Below, one piece after another: positions 19,722-26,818 of a DNA stretch of 36,883 nucleotides (positions are counted from its first letter, which is position 1; each line of letters starts with the position of its first letter). Source of the DNA: Candidatus Zhuqueibacterota bacterium (GTDB taxonomy: Bacteria > Zhuqueibacterota > Zhuqueibacteria > Residuimicrobiales > Residuimicrobiaceae); NCBI GenBank assembly GCA_963169875.1, contig CAUJEL010000013.1, positions 1-36,883 of the forward strand, in the 5' to 3' direction. The notes beneath the pieces are model-generated. The model was not told where the DNA came from and did not search any database. It saw nothing but the letters and a program-made list of their open reading frames with translations. Position numbers and translations under genes: made by a program.

Positions 19722-20750
19722 TTAGATGATTAACATGGCATCGCCATAGCTGTAGAACTGGTATTTATCCCGCACGGCTTTGCGGTACGCCTTGAAGATC
19801 AGGTCGCGGCCGGCAAAGGTGGAGACCAGCATCAACAGCGTGGATTGCGGCAGATGGAAATTGGTGATCATGCGGTCAATGATCTTGAACTCATAAGGCG
19901 GATAGATAAATTTGTCGGTCCAGCCGTGACCGGATTTAGCCCATCCTTCCGAAGTGACATTGGCTTCCAGCGCCCGCACCACACTGGTGCCCACGGCGAT
20001 CACCTTGTTCTTGTCGCGTGTGGTTTGATTGATGATGTTGGCCGCCTCTTCGGAGATATCGAAAAATTCGGAATCCATTTTGTGGCGGCTGAGGTCCTCG
20101 ACCACGACGGGGCGGAAGCTGCCCAATCCAAGATGCAGGGTGATGGGAACCACCTTCACGCCTTTTTGCGCGATTTTTTTCAGGAGCGCATCGGTAAAGT
20201 GCAGACCCGCGGTTGGCGCGGCCACAGCGCCGCGGTCGGTCGCATAGACGGTCTGATAGCGATCTTTATCCATGGGTTCCGGTTCGCGTTTGATGTAAGG
20301 CGGCAAGGGCGATTTGCCGATGCGGTCGACAATTTTAAAGAAATCGCCGGAATAGTTGAACCGCACCACGCGGCCTCCCGACACGGTATTGTCGATGACA
20401 TCGCAGGCCAGTTCGTTTCCGATGCTGAGGCGGTTGCCGACGCGGACTTTGCGCGCCGGTTTGACCAGCACTTCCCATAATCCCTGTTCCAGCTCGCGCA
20501 GCAAAAACACCTCGACTTTGGCGTCGGTCTTGTCTTTGGTGCCTTCGAGCCGCGCAGGAAAGACTTTGGTCTGGTTAATGACCAGGCAATCGCCTTTATC
20601 CATATAATCGATCACATCGGCGAAGATGCCCTCCTCGATGGCCCCGGTTTCACGATTGACAATCATGAGACGGCACTCGTCCCGTTTATCGCTGGGGTAT
20701 TGAGCAATCAGCTTGTCAGGCAGCGTGTACTTAAAATCGGACAGTTTCAT
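19722..20750 (-). CDS. queA: S-adenosylmethionine:tRNA ribosyltransferase-isomerase
   Basis: QueA of 342 residues, which transfers and isomerises the ribosyl part of SAM onto 7-aminomethyl-7-deazaguanine in tRNA to give epoxyqueuosine. Family segments include FDYxLP-like KYTLPDKLIAQYP at the N-terminus, TAGLHFT (in APTAGLHFTDALL) and HLPQSTLLMLVSTFAG near the end. The ATG at 20748-20750 has GGAGGT upstream and gives the normal N-terminus MKLSDFKY; an upstream in-frame start would add 14 untypical residues. It follows ruvB by 84 bases in the yebC-ruvCAB-queA cluster common in bacteria. Confidence 0.96.
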   Translation of the reverse strand: MKLSDFKYTLPDKLIAQYPSDKRDECRLMIVNRETGAIEEGIFADVIDYMDKGDCLVINQTKVFPARLEGTKDKTDAKVEVFLLRELEQGLWEVLVKPARKVRVGNRLSIGNELACDVIDNTVSGGRVVRFNYSGDFFKIVDRIGKSPLPPYIKREPEPMDKDRYQTVYATDRGAVAAPTAGLHFTDALLKKIAQKGVKVVPITLHLGLGSFRPVVVEDLSRHKMDSEFFDISEEAANIINQTTRDKNKVIAVGTSVVRALEANVTSEGWAKSGHGWTDKFIYPPYEFKIIDRMITNFHLPQSTLLMLVSTFAGRDLIFKAYRKAVRDKYQFYSYGDAMLII

Positions 20751-20834
20751 TGCGGCGATACCTCCTCTAAAAAAATGGAGAACCCGGCACATCCCGGATT
20801 CCGGAACACACGCCTTTTATCTAAATCTGAAAAA

Positions 20835-21866
20835 TTATTTAAACATATTTTCCTGCAAAAAACTTCCCCGCTTGCGTTTAAAGTGTTGATAAGCGGCATC
20901 GGTGGCCACACGGCCTCGCGGGGTGCGGTTCAAAAAACCGGATTGGATCAGATACGGTTCATAGATTTCCTCGATGGTGTCGCTCTCTTCGCCGATGGCG
21001 ACCGCGAGGGTATTCAAGCCGACCGGACCGCCGGAGAATTTGTCGATCACCGCCAGCAGGATGCGTTTGTCCATATCATCCAATCCGCATTCGTCCACAT
21101 CGAGGCGCTGCAGCGAAGAGTGCGCCAGCTCCAGGGTGATGGTGGTGTGGCCGAGTATCTGCGCAAAATCGCGGATGCGCCGCAGCAGGCGGTTGGCCAC
21201 GCGCGGGGTGCCGCGTGCGCGTTTGGCGATCTCCAGGGCCGCATCGGGATCGATGGTGACGTTGAGTATCTTTGCCGAGCGCTGCACAATTTTGCAGAGC
21301 GGCTCCGGCTGGTAATAATCCAGGCGGAACGAAACCCCAAACCGCGCGCGCAAGGGTGAGGTCAGCAAACCCGCCCGCGTCGTGGCGCCCACGAGGGTAA
21401 AATGCGGCAGCTTGAGCTGGATCGAGCGCGCATTGGCGCCCTTATCCAGAATGATGTCCAGCTTGAAATCTTCCATGGCCGGATAGAGATACTCTTCGAC
21501 GACCCGGTTGAGGCGGTGAATCTCATCGATGAAGAGGATATCCTGTTCATTGAGATTGGTCAACAAGCCCGCCAGATCGCCGGCGCGTTCCAGCGTTGGC
21601 CCTGAAGTGAGGCGAATATTGGCGCCCATCTCCTGGGCAATGATGTGCGCCAGGGTGGTTTTGCCCAGACCGGGCGGGCCGTAAAAAAGCACATGATCCA
21701 GCGCCTCATTCCGTTCACGGGCCGCCTGGATGAAGACATGCAAGTTTTCCTTGAGTTTGTCCTGACCGATGAATTCGCCAAAGCGGCTGGGGCGCAATGA
21801 GGCGTCGAATTCCAGTTCCCCGTTTTGAATTTCGGGATATGTAGGCCGGTCAGTCTGATTCATCAT
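20835..21866 (-). CDS. ruvB: Holliday junction branch migration ATPase RuvB
   Basis: AAA+ motor of 343 residues. Walker A is GPPGLGKT (63-70), Walker B includes DEIH (114-117), the arginine-finger/sensor segment is GATTRAGLL, and the C-terminal winged helix ends with the typical RTPRGR motif. RuvB hexamers pump DNA through the RuvA-bound four-way junction. It lies 12 bases downstream of ruvA. Two adjacent ATG codons (21864-21866 and 21861-21863) are equally possible starts. Confidence 0.97.
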   Translation of the reverse strand: MMNQTDRPTYPEIQNGELEFDASLRPSRFGEFIGQDKLKENLHVFIQAARERNEALDHVLFYGPPGLGKTTLAHIIAQEMGANIRLTSGPTLERAGDLAGLLTNLNEQDILFIDEIHRLNRVVEEYLYPAMEDFKLDIILDKGANARSIQLKLPHFTLVGATTRAGLLTSPLRARFGVSFRLDYYQPEPLCKIVQRSAKILNVTIDPDAALEIAKRARGTPRVANRLLRRIRDFAQILGHTTITLELAHSSLQRLDVDECGLDDMDKRILLAVIDKFSGGPVGLNTLAVAIGEESDTIEEIYEPYLIQSGFLNRTPRGRVATDAAYQHFKRKRGSFLQENMFK

Positions 21867-21878
21867 CGCGATTATTTC

Positions 21879-22475
21879 TTACCCTTGCAGGGCTGTGCGT
21901 ATCAAAGTTTCCAGATCTGCCTGATCACCGGCCTTGGCGGCGGCTTTGAGAAGCGCTTTTTGAGCTTCGGCCTTGGTGAATCCCAGACTCATGAGCGCCA
22001 CAACGGCTTGTTCGCCGCGTTCACCCGGTATGGCTGTCATCTCGGCAGCTCCCGCGGGAAGTCCCTGCAGCCGCTGCGCCGCCTTCTCTTTCAGATCGAT
22101 GATAAGGCGCTGCGCCGTCTTCTTTCCCAATCCTTGAATGCGCGTCAAGGCTGCCTCATCGCTGCGTGCGAGATAGGTGTAGAGGTCTTCCACCCTGGAG
22201 CCTGACAATATGCCGAGCGCCGAACGCACACCGATGCCGGAAACGGACAATAGCATCTGAAACAATTCTTTTTCCGCGGAGGAGGCAAACCCGATGAGAA
22301 TCAACGCATCTTCGCGTACATGAAGATGCGTGAAAAGGGATACGGTTGTTCCCACCCCCGGCAGGTTGGCAAACGTGGACAGGGGAATGAGAATCTCCAT
22401 GCCAATCCCCTGATGATCCAGGATCACATGCGTGGGATTTTTTTCAATTAAAGTACCGCGAACCGAAGCGATCAT
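21879..22475 (-). CDS. ruvA: Holliday junction DNA-binding protein RuvA
   Basis: RuvA of 198 residues: an OB-fold N-terminal domain (MIASVRGTLIEKNPTHVILD), two helix-hairpin-helix motifs (LSVSGIGVRSALGIL and IQGLGKKTAQRLIIDL) and a C-terminal RuvB-binding helical domain. It holds the four-way junction flat. The ATG at 22473-22475 is preceded by GAGG and gives the standard start; the frame is open 16 codons further upstream without a typical sequence. It lies 26 bases after ruvC. Confidence 0.96.
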   Translation of the reverse strand: MIASVRGTLIEKNPTHVILDHQGIGMEILIPLSTFANLPGVGTTVSLFTHLHVREDALILIGFASSAEKELFQMLLSVSGIGVRSALGILSGSRVEDLYTYLARSDEAALTRIQGLGKKTAQRLIIDLKEKAAQRLQGLPAGAAEMTAIPGERGEQAVVALMSLGFTKAEAQKALLKAAAKAGDQADLETLIRTALQG

Positions 22476-22501
22476 ACGCCCTCTACCCCACACACGCTGG
22501 T

Positions 22502-22978
22502 TTATCGTCGATATCCATGGCACAAGGCAATGGCCAATGCGTCCGAAGCATCCAGCGGATAATCGGCCAGGGGCATGTGCAAAATTTGCCCCACCATATA
22601 TTGAACCTGCTCTTTGGCGGCTGCGCCATGTCCGGTCAGAGCGAGTTTGATTTCGCGCGGCGCATAGGCCGTGACTGATTTTCCGGCATTCAGAGCCGCG
22701 AGAACAGCGGCACCGCGCGCCTGCCCCAGCTGCAAAGAAGATTTAATATTTCGCGCGTAAAAAATATCTTCGAGGGCCACCTCATCGGGATCATGCGTCG
22801 CGATCAGCCGCTCGATTTCGTCGTAAATGTATTTGATCCGCTCAAAAAAAGGAGTTTTCGCTGATGTGCGCACAACCCCGGCAGCGATGTAACTTGCCGC
22901 GCCCCGTTTTTCGATGGCGATGATGCCGTATCCCGTGACCTGGCTGCCGGGATCTATGCCCATCACCATCAGAGGCAT
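22502..22978 (-). CDS. ruvC: Crossover junction endodeoxyribonuclease RuvC
   Basis: Holliday junction resolvase of 158 residues with an RNase H fold. The four acidic catalytic residues line up as D9, E70, D143 and D146; GIDPGS and DASDALAIALCH are the family signatures. The ATG (22976-22978) is three bases after yebC. It cuts junctions processed by RuvAB, whose genes follow directly. Confidence 0.96.
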   Translation of the reverse strand: MPLMVMGIDPGSQVTGYGIIAIEKRGAASYIAAGVVRTSAKTPFFERIKYIYDEIERLIATHDPDEVALEDIFYARNIKSSLQLGQARGAAVLAALNAGKSVTAYAPREIKLALTGHGAAAKEQVQYMVGQILHMPLADYPLDASDALAIALCHGYRR

Positions 22979-22981
22979 GGC

Positions 22982-23728
22982 TTATTCCATGGCTTCAAGG
23001 GTTTCAGCATCGATATCAAAATTGGCGTACACGTTCTGAATATCTTCGTGTTCCTCCAGGGCGTCGATCAATTTGAGCACAGATTCAGCGGCCTTGCCTT
23101 CCACTTTTATGGTGTTGGCGGGTTCCATGGTGATTTCAGCCGAATCATAGGGAATTTTCGCGCCCTCGAGCGCCTTTTTCACCGCTTCAAGTTTTGCCAT
23201 CTCGGTGGTCAACCTGAAAACGTCGTCTTCCAGTGCAATATCTTCAGCGCCGGCATCGAGGGAGGCCATCATCAGATCATCCTCGTTGGTGGCGCTGGCC
23301 GGCACGATGATCACGCCTTTTTTGCTGAACATCCAGGCGACGCTGCCGGATTCACCCAGGCTGCCGCCGTGTTTGGAGAGGAGATGGCGGATTTCTGCGA
23401 CGGTGCGATTTTTATTATCCGTCAGGACTTCAAGATATATGGCCACGCCGCCCGGGCCGTAGCCTTCATAATTGATCTCTTCATAATTGACGCCCGGCAG
23501 CTCGCCGGTTCCACGTTTGACGGCGCGATCGATATTGGCAGCGGGCATATTGGCCGCCTTGGCAGCGAGCACGGCGGTACGCAGACGCGGATTGGCGGTT
23601 TCATCGCCGCCGCCATGACGCGCGGCAATGGTTATTTCCTTGATCAAGCGCGTGAACATCCGCCCTCTGGCGGCGTCGGTTTTCTCCTTCTTGCGCTTGA
23701 TCGTAGCCCACTTTGAGTGTCCGGACAT
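22982..23728 (-). CDS. yebC: YebC/PmpR family protein
   Basis: YebC/TACO1-family protein of 248 residues. The N-terminal MSGHSKWATIKRKK block, the GYGPGGVAI motif and the three-domain organisation are typical. Members bind DNA or act on the ribosome at proline-rich stretches; which applies here cannot be told. The ATG at 23726-23728 follows AGGAGG; the frame is open nine codons further, but that stretch runs into the upstream hairpin. It is the first gene of the yebC-ruvC-ruvA-ruvB-queA cluster and has its own promoter candidate and leader hairpin. Confidence 0.95.
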   Translation of the reverse strand: MSGHSKWATIKRKKEKTDAARGRMFTRLIKEITIAARHGGGDETANPRLRTAVLAAKAANMPAANIDRAVKRGTGELPGVNYEEINYEGYGPGGVAIYLEVLTDNKNRTVAEIRHLLSKHGGSLGESGSVAWMFSKKGVIIVPASATNEDDLMMASLDAGAEDIALEDDVFRLTTEMAKLEAVKKALEGAKIPYDSAEITMEPANTIKVEGKAAESVLKLIDALEEHEDIQNVYANFDIDAETLEAME

Positions 23729-23737
23729 GTTGCCTCC

Positions 23738-23775
23738 TAAAAATAAACCCGCCACCCTCGGATGGGATAGGCGGG
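23738..23775 (-). terminator. Terminator-like leader hairpin before yebC
   Basis: On the minus strand CCCGCC (23770-23775) pairs with GGCGGG (23748-23753), with an internal CCC/GGG pair, followed by TTTATTTTTA (23738-23747) and then the yebC ribosome-binding site. It has the form of an intrinsic terminator placed in the leader, so it could attenuate the yebC-ruv transcript or end read-through from the SPOR lipoprotein gene. Confidence 0.5.
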
Positions 23776-23852
23776 ATAATCCTAAAGTATTATGCTCGAC
23801 TGCGATTCATGATCGCCACACAGTTTTTCAATTTAATGATTAGGCGGTAAAT

Positions 23853-23882
23853 ATAATAAAAAAATAGCTTAATTACAATCAA
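23853..23882 (-). promoter_or_regulatory. Candidate promoter for the yebC-ruvCAB cluster
   Basis: On the minus strand TTGATT (23877-23882), 18-base spacer, TATTAT (23853-23858), just after the SPOR lipoprotein stop. The leader would be about 115 bases and contains the hairpin at 23748-23775. Confidence 0.4.
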
Positions 23883-23892
23883 AAAATGAACA

Positions 23893-24450
23893 TCACCAGG
23901 TATCCTGTGGATCATTTTGCAGGCTGTCAACAGGGGTGACCATTACACCGCTGCGTTGGGACGGGAACTGCTCGACCAGCGAACGCACAATCCAGGCGCC
24001 GGCAAAACCGCGCTCCAGGGCGTGCTGCTGCAGCGAATCCGCTTCTGCACGGGTGTGGCAGTCGCCGATGCGAAGTTTGTAATAGGGATTGTCGTACAAA
24101 AGGTAGGTGTTTTCGCTAAACCGCACCTGCGCATCCTGCAAGGCACGACGCGCTACCGCTTCATCGCGGGTCGCAACCAGTTGAACACGAAACCCCGCAA
24201 TCAAACGTTCTCCCGCCTCCATGCCATTTCCTTTGAGCCGTTCCAGCACCTCGGCTGCGGAACTGCCGTCGTTCTTCACGCCGGTAAAATCAGTGAAAAA
24301 TGAATCCAGCGCCGCAGGATCCCAGCTAACGTCCTGCTGGCGCAGGGTATCTGTTTTGTCGCGTAGATCCGGTTTACCCGCGGTATTCAGAGCACAAGCT
24401 GACAGACACCATACAAGTACGACAATGATAAGGTTAGTGTATTTATTCAT
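23893..24450 (-). CDS. SPOR-domain lipoprotein
   Basis: A 185-residue protein. Residues 1-19 form a lipoprotein signal peptide with lipobox LSAC and the modified cysteine at 19, so the product is probably membrane-anchored and faces the periplasm. Residues about 86-165 resemble the SPOR fold: GFRVQLVATRDEAVARRAL, then YYKLRIGDCHTRAEAD and GAWIVRSLV. SPOR domains bind peptidoglycan strands stripped of stem peptides, often at division sites. The linker (20-85) has no recognisable domain. The ATG (24448-24450) lacks a clear ribosome-binding site. It is transcribed divergently from the TPR gene. Confidence 0.75.
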   Translation of the reverse strand: MNKYTNLIIVVLVWCLSACALNTAGKPDLRDKTDTLRQQDVSWDPAALDSFFTDFTGVKNDGSSAAEVLERLKGNGMEAGERLIAGFRVQLVATRDEAVARRALQDAQVRFSENTYLLYDNPYYKLRIGDCHTRAEADSLQQHALERGFAGAWIVRSLVEQFPSQRSGVMVTPVDSLQNDPQDTW

Positions 24451-24488
24451 GGGACTATAGAGATAATATAACTGTCATTTTTCTGCCG

Positions 24489-24517
24489 AATTTATCACTA
24501 TTAAGCAACAAAATCAA
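24489..24517 (-). promoter_or_regulatory. Candidate promoter of the SPOR lipoprotein gene
   Basis: On the minus strand TTGATT (24512-24517), 17-base spacer, TAAATT (24489-24494). The start site would be about 32 bases before the ATG. The elements are imperfect. Confidence 0.35.
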
Positions 24518-24529
24518 CGAAAATATCCC

Positions 24530-24558
24530 TTGACATTCATGAGCAAACGCCTTATAAT
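24530..24558 (+). promoter_or_regulatory. Consensus sigma-70 promoter of the TPR gene
   Basis: TTGACA (24530-24535), exactly 17 bases, then TATAAT (24553-24558): a perfect match to the housekeeping consensus. Transcription should begin near 24565, about 30 bases before the ATG at 24596. Confidence 0.85.
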
Positions 24559-24595
24559 AAGCACTAAACTGGTTACAAGAATAGGAGAAGCTACA

Positions 24596-25267
24596 ATGAA
24601 CACTTCGTCCACGCATCTCATGGACGCCATGGAACTCATGGATGCCTCGCAAATCGATGATTTGACCGCTGCCCTGGAACAAAAAGTCAAAGAAGATCCA
24701 TCGGACATGCGAGCCCTGCTGATGTTGGGAAATGGTTATTATCTGCGCGGCAAGATATCCGAAGCCATCGCCACTTACCAGAAGGCCATACGAGTGAACC
24801 CCCGGCTTCCTTATGCTTATTATTATATGGGCGTCTGTCAGTACCGGTGCATGCGCCTGGACGAGGCCATCGCCACCCTCGAAGAGGCCATTAAAGTGAG
24901 TCCGGTCCTGATCATGGCGCACTACTGGCTCGGCATCGCCTACTACCACAAAGGCCTGTATCAAAAATCGCGTCACGCGTTTGAAATTCTGCTCAAGAAC
25001 AATAAAGAGTCAGCCGTTGCCCATTATCATGCGGCATTGGCATGCATGGCGGACCAGGCTTATGATTGCGCCCTGTTTCACCTCGAGGCTCTGGCAGAAC
25101 GCGGCAACGAAGATCCACAGGTTCAGCTCTATTTGGGCAATGTTTATTATCGTCTTAACCGCATCGAGGATGCCATTGCGGCGTACAAAAAAGGTCTGCA
25201 AAAAAATCCCGAAAACAACCCCTTGCGCGATGCGCTCAAGTATCTAACCGAAGTACAAGAGCCCTGA
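24596..25267 (+). CDS. Tetratricopeptide repeat protein
   Basis: A 223-residue protein made almost entirely of about five TPR units, for example ALLMLGNGYYLRGKISEAIA, AYYYMGVCQYRCMRLDEAIA, AHYWLGIAYYHKGLYQKSRH and VQLYLGNVYYRLNRIEDAIA. No signal peptide or membrane segment, so it is probably cytoplasmic and mediates protein contacts; the partner is unknown. The ATG at 24596 has AGGAGA eight bases upstream. The frame is open back to 24530, but that region is the promoter. A small GAGAC-AGA-GTCTC hairpin follows the stop without a T-run. Confidence 0.8.
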   Translation: MNTSSTHLMDAMELMDASQIDDLTAALEQKVKEDPSDMRALLMLGNGYYLRGKISEAIATYQKAIRVNPRLPYAYYYMGVCQYRCMRLDEAIATLEEAIKVSPVLIMAHYWLGIAYYHKGLYQKSRHAFEILLKNNKESAVAHYHAALACMADQAYDCALFHLEALAERGNEDPQVQLYLGNVYYRLNRIEDAIAAYKKGLQKNPENNPLRDALKYLTEVQEP

Positions 25268-25348
25268 GACAGAGTCTCCCGGGGATACCACGAAGAATGC
25301 GGCGACTAGTCACATAAGCTGCATAAAAAGAGAATTTTTATCTCGCAT

Positions 25349-25378
25349 TTTTTGTATCATATAGTGCAGATACAAAAA
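25349..25378. promoter_or_regulatory. Inverted repeat upstream of the citrate synthase gene (possible operator)
   Basis: A perfect 10-bp inverted repeat with a 10-base centre: TTTTTGTATC (25349-25358) and GATACAAAAA (25369-25378). No T-run follows the right arm, so it is not a terminator. It lies 26 bases before the ATG at 25405, in an AT-rich stretch likely to hold the promoter (TATCAT at 25355-25360 resembles a -10 box, but I see no good -35). A dimeric repressor site is one reading. Confidence 0.45.
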
Positions 25379-25404
25379 TTGAACCTTATCAGGCGGAGGA
25401 AGGT

Positions 25405-26769
25405 ATGTCATTACGCACTGAAAAATGGCAGCACATCGAGAGAGCCCAGAAACATCCCCTGGCGGATGTCGAAGAGCCCAATCTCATGCGAGATATTTTC
25501 CCTTATTCAGAAATCCCCAAAACCATCTTTGACGGCATCACCGTGGACGCACAACCGGCCCCGGAATTGTGGATCACCGATACCACGTTCCGCGATGGCC
25601 AGCAGGCGCGCACACCCTACACGGTGGAGCAGGCCTCTAAAATATTCGACCTGCTGCACCGCCTTTCCGGACCCCATGGCGTCATCCGCGCCTCTGAATT
25701 TTTTATCTATTCGGAAAGAGATCGCGAAGTCCTGGAAGAGGTGCGCAACAAAGGGTATCGCTTTCCGGAAGTGACCTCGTGGATACGCGCCAATCCGCAG
25801 GACTTTGAACTGGTCAGGCAAGTCGGCATCAAAGAGACCGGTCTGTTGACCTCCATTTCCGATTATCATATCTTTTTAAAATTCAAAAAGACGCGGCGCC
25901 AGGTGCTGGACAGTTTCATGCAGGTGGTCCGCGCCGCCGCTGAGGCCGGACTGGAAGCGATCCGCTGCCATTACGAAGATGTGACGCGCGCCGATTTCTG
26001 GGGCTGCGTCGTCCCCTTCACCGAAGAACTGATGAATTTTTCCGCGCGCTCCGGCTTGCGCATCAAGATTCGCCTCTGCGATACCATGGGATACGGCCTG
26101 CCCTATGCCACGGCCGCACTGCCGCGTTCCATCCCCAAAATGATCTTTTACCTGCAACGCGAATTCGGCATTCCCGGCGAACATCTCGAATGGCACGGAC
26201 ACAATGATTTTCATAAAGTGCACATCAACGCGGTTTCCGCCTGGCTCTCCGGCGCCTCCGCCGCAAACGGCACCATTCTCGGATTTGGCGAACGCACCGG
26301 CAATTCACCACTGGAAGGCCTGGCCGTTGAATATGCCTCGCTCACCGGTTCAACCAACGGCATGGACCTCACCGCCATCACCGAGATCGGCGAGTACCTG
26401 CGCGAAATCGGCACGGTCATTCCCGCCAATTTCCCGTTTGTGGGTGAAAATTTTAATGTCACCATGGCCGGCATTCACGCCGATGGCGTGATCAAAAATG
26501 AAGAAATCTATAATATTTTCGATACAGCAGCCATACTGAACCGGCCGCTGGGTGTCCATATCACCGACCGTTCGGGCGTCGCCGGCGTCGGCTACTGGGT
26601 CAACCAACAATTGCAAAAATTGAACAAACCGCCGGTTGACAAACGCGACCCGCGCGTCGCCGCCATCTTTGCGTGGATCGAAGAACAGTACGCCGGCGGC
26701 AGAGTCACCGCTATTTCTCAAGACGAGATGCATCAACAATTTAAACTGCATTTTTCTGAAAACGCCTGA
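25405..26769 (+). CDS. Probable (Re)-citrate synthase, homocitrate/isopropylmalate synthase superfamily
   Basis: A 454-residue DRE-TIM-type aldolase with TFRDGQQ (61-67), HGHND (264-268) and GERTGN (295-300), which bind the divalent metal and acetyl-CoA-derived substrate in this superfamily. It lacks the leucine-binding regulatory domain of LeuA and has an N-terminal extension before WITDTTFRDGQQ. Length and segments such as LHRLSGP, SDYHIF, LPRSI and FVGxxFNVTxAGIHADG agree with what I recall of the Re-specific citrate synthase of Clostridium kluyveri (about 450 residues). That enzyme condenses oxaloacetate and acetyl-CoA. Isocitrate dehydrogenase and aconitase genes nearby support this role. 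Homocitrate or isopropylmalate synthase is the alternative. Ribosome-binding site GGAGGAAGG precedes the ATG. Confidence 0.72.
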   Translation: MSLRTEKWQHIERAQKHPLADVEEPNLMRDIFPYSEIPKTIFDGITVDAQPAPELWITDTTFRDGQQARTPYTVEQASKIFDLLHRLSGPHGVIRASEFFIYSERDREVLEEVRNKGYRFPEVTSWIRANPQDFELVRQVGIKETGLLTSISDYHIFLKFKKTRRQVLDSFMQVVRAAAEAGLEAIRCHYEDVTRADFWGCVVPFTEELMNFSARSGLRIKIRLCDTMGYGLPYATAALPRSIPKMIFYLQREFGIPGEHLEWHGHNDFHKVHINAVSAWLSGASAANGTILGFGERTGNSPLEGLAVEYASLTGSTNGMDLTAITEIGEYLREIGTVIPANFPFVGENFNVTMAGIHADGVIKNEEIYNIFDTAAILNRPLGVHITDRSGVAGVGYWVNQQLQKLNKPPVDKRDPRVAAIFAWIEEQYAGGRVTAISQDEMHQQFKLHFSENA

Positions 26770-26789
26770 TTCGTTGGGCGTTTTCTTTT
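26758..26789 (+). terminator. Intrinsic terminator of the citrate synthase gene
   Basis: GAAAACGCC (26758-26766) pairs perfectly with GGCGTTTTC (26777-26785), loop of ten bases, then TTTT. The left arm overlaps the last codons and the stop lies in the loop side, so termination follows the gene closely. Confidence 0.6.
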
Positions 26790-26818
26790 AACAGGAATCC
26801 CAACAACGATCCCATTGC

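Noticed and set aside
24455-24976. 173-codon minus-strand frame at the divergent promoter region
   Set aside because: It overlaps the TPR coding region and the consensus promoter, has no domain character, and would collide with the SPOR lipoprotein promoter.
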